From positions 1 to 20,428 of the forward strand of contig JNEM01011493.1 in assembly GCA_000697335.1 (NCBI GenBank): 20,428 nt of DNA. Reading direction: 5' to 3'. Made by a program: the position numbers and the translations under genes. The DNA is from Conidiobolus incongruus B7586. Taxonomy: Eukaryota > Entomophthoromycota > Entomophthoromycetes > Entomophthorales > Conidiobolaceae. Below, piece by piece: positions 18,352-20,428 of this stretch; positions within the stretch are counted from its first letter, which is position 1, and each line of letters begins with the position of its first letter. The notes under the pieces are model-generated. The model did not search any database. It was not told where the DNA came from and saw only the letters and a program-made list of their open reading frames with translations.

Positions 18352-20428
18352 TTTTGAATTTTAGTTATTTTATTAGTTCAATTTTTCTATGATAATTCTA
18401 TTATGATAAATTAATTAAATTTATTTGGAATTTAATAAGGTGATGAAGTGTTGATTTTTTGTGTTTTTAGATACGATAGGAATTTATATTGTTTTTGATT
18501 GATAAATTTAGTGGTAGTTAAATTTATGGGATTGGAACAAGATAAAAAATGAGAACTCAATTCCAATTCATAAATCATTGGTTACATAATTACCAAAAAT
18601 TTGAACTAAGAACTGTATATATTAGGAAAAATCAAATGTACGTTCTTTTATCAGGATTGTATTGAATTTTTACTACTATCTATTGATTCAATATGCTTAG
18701 ATAACTTTATGATCTTATTATGATAATGATTTATTAATAACGTTTTAAAGTTAGAAAACAATAGTTTGTGATATTATATATTTCATTATTATTTCACAAT
18801 AACTGTAATAATTAAATATCCATAGTGTATATACTAATATTATTTCAATAAATTAATAAATGGTATTTAATATATCGTAATAGTCAGATTTGTATCTTGA
18901 ATCTAATTGATTCCATTATTTTTAATATTCAGTTTTTAAGGATCAAAGTACATTTTAATATCAAACAAAAAATTATATAATTAAAATTTAAAATACATTT
19001 TTTAAAAGTGTATTTTAAAAAAATTGCACTTAATCTACGTTATATTTTTAAGGAAGTTTTGTTTAATGAAATATTACTATTTTATATAATATTTGTAATA
19101 TTTTATCAGGTATATAATTAAAATTCATATATATATTATCAAACCTATTCATCAACCATTCAGCTAAGTTCGATCAATTAAATTTAAAGTGAAATATTAA
19201 TTAGATTTTTTCAATAGATGTAATATTATTTAACATTGAATTATCTATGCGATGGTTTTCAATGTTATTCAATTTATTGAACTATAATTTAATATGTATT
19301 TGATGGTATGTAACTCTCACCTTTATTATAATTTTAGCTAAGTATACTTTAATTTTAAATTTGAATTAAATTGTCTGTAATATTTTGCATTAATTAATAC
19401 TATATGTTAGATATAAAATAGCTAATTAATAATAATTGACTGTTACTAGAAATTCTTATTTTCTATTTTATTTGTTTTTGTATATTATTTGAACCAAAAA
19501 TCCTAACTATATTCTTCTATATAGTTAAGGTTGAAATTTTAACTAATTTATTAATATTATTTTAAAATCAAAAAATAGGAAATTTTTTAATTTCTCATTT
19601 TTCAAACATATTATTAATTTCAAATAAAAAAATATATACAAAATAAATAAGAAAATAAATAGTTTTGAATTATATATATAATAGTATTTTTTGATTAAAA
19701 GCTTAATTTTTTAAAATTTGTTATTTAATTTAATCATACTTAAACCAAATAATAATTATTAAAAGTCTTTTATTTTAGTATTAATAAAACTTAACCATAA
19801 ATTCTTTAAAATTATTTAAAATTTATTAATAGCTTTTAATAATAAAATATTATCTAAATTAATAATTTATTGATAAGTTAATTATTTTAAAGCTAAAAGA
19901 GAAATTGTTTAAAACCTATTAAAATCTAAAAAACTAATTTATCTATTATTCTTTCAATAATTAATAAAATAAAAAAATATATTAAAAAATACCTTTTTTT
20001 ATTTTAGTTAAAGAATTATCAAAACACTTTAATATTAGTTACATAAGTATTTTGTATATATTAAAGTTTAAATTAAAATTAATTAATAAAAATATAAAAT
20101 AGGTACCATATAATTTAATTAAAGCTTAAAAAAAAGTTAGAGTAGTTATTGTTAAACAAAACTTACTAAGGTATAACTAGAAATTAAAGCTTTTATAATA
20201 AATTATTATAATTGATGAATCTTAGATTTTTTTATATAATCCTTTACTAAAATATAAATCAAAGTGTTGGATTAAGTTAAATTAACCCCCTCCACAAATT
20301 CTTTTAAATAAACACTTTATTAATAAGTGAATGTTAATTATTATAATAGATTATAATAACATATGCTATTCTTATTTAGTTTTTAAAAGAAAATTAATTA
20401 ATAGTAAACTTTATATTTCTTTTTTAAA
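18352..20428. other. A+T-rich desert to the right edge, no gene seen
   Basis: This begins with the promoter side of the TilS-like gene and runs about 2.1 kb to the window edge. All frames are closed by frequent stops, and there is no tRNA, repeat array or coding run I can support. A short inverted repeat lies at 19504-19527. From about 19550 onward it is almost only A and T, except a CCCCCTCC patch near 20286. Confidence 0.65.
19504..19527. repeat. Inverted repeat, 9-bp stem and 6-nt loop
   Basis: TAACTATAT and ATATAGTTA flank TCTTCT, and outer CC/GG can extend the stem past one bulged A. It could be a small hairpin in RNA or cruciform DNA, but A+T-rich DNA makes such stems by chance. Confidence 0.5.

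Noticed and set aside
1-20428. Virus-like elements, LTR pairs, CRISPR arrays, bacterial operons
   Set aside because: I looked for paired long repeats, polymerase or integrase motifs and regularly spaced repeats and saw none.

Overview
The window looks like nuclear DNA of a filamentous fungus with a very A+T-rich genome. The reasons are a class V chitin synthase with a myosin-like motor, a Sec39-type vesicle-tethering protein, an RNA polymerase subunit with short spliceosomal introns, eukaryotic tRNA genes, and intergenic DNA made almost wholly of A and T. All five protein genes end in TAA. The lineage cannot be fixed by eye. An early-diverging, A+T-rich fungus is a reasonable guess, and the TilS-like gene suggests a mitochondrial genome that is still translated.

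Layout: (1) 1-4344 +, a chitin synthase cut by the left edge. (2) 4591-4662 +, tRNA-Glu(UUC). (3) 5944-8376 -, a Sec39/NBAS-like Dsl1-complex subunit with an acidic tryptophan-repeat tail. (4) 9665-10828 -, a Ser/Thr kinase with HLD in place of HRD. (5) 10829-14630, a gene-poor A+T desert. (6) 14631-15341 -, RPB6, rebuilt here as three exons including a 16-nt microexon. (7) 16362-16433 +, tRNA-Asp(GUC). (8) 16613-18351 -, a TilS-like tRNA(Ile)-lysidine synthase rebuilt as three exons, one intron being only 38 nt. (9) 18352-20428, a second desert.

The genes are unrelated in pathway (cell-wall synthesis, retrograde Golgi-to-ER traffic, signalling, transcription, tRNA modification), as is normal for a eukaryotic chromosome, and nothing suggests an operon or a gene cluster. 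I see no virus-like element, CRISPR array or complete transposon, and I do not see a clear new multi-gene system. The points most worth a second look are the five WxxE[IL]GxL repeats on the Sec39 protein, which could act as a COPI-binding lasso; the RPB6 microexon and C-terminal tail; a 14-nt sequence shared by the 3' ends of introns in two neighbouring genes; and several less A+T-rich islands in the deserts that may be remains of old genes or unrecognised RNAs.
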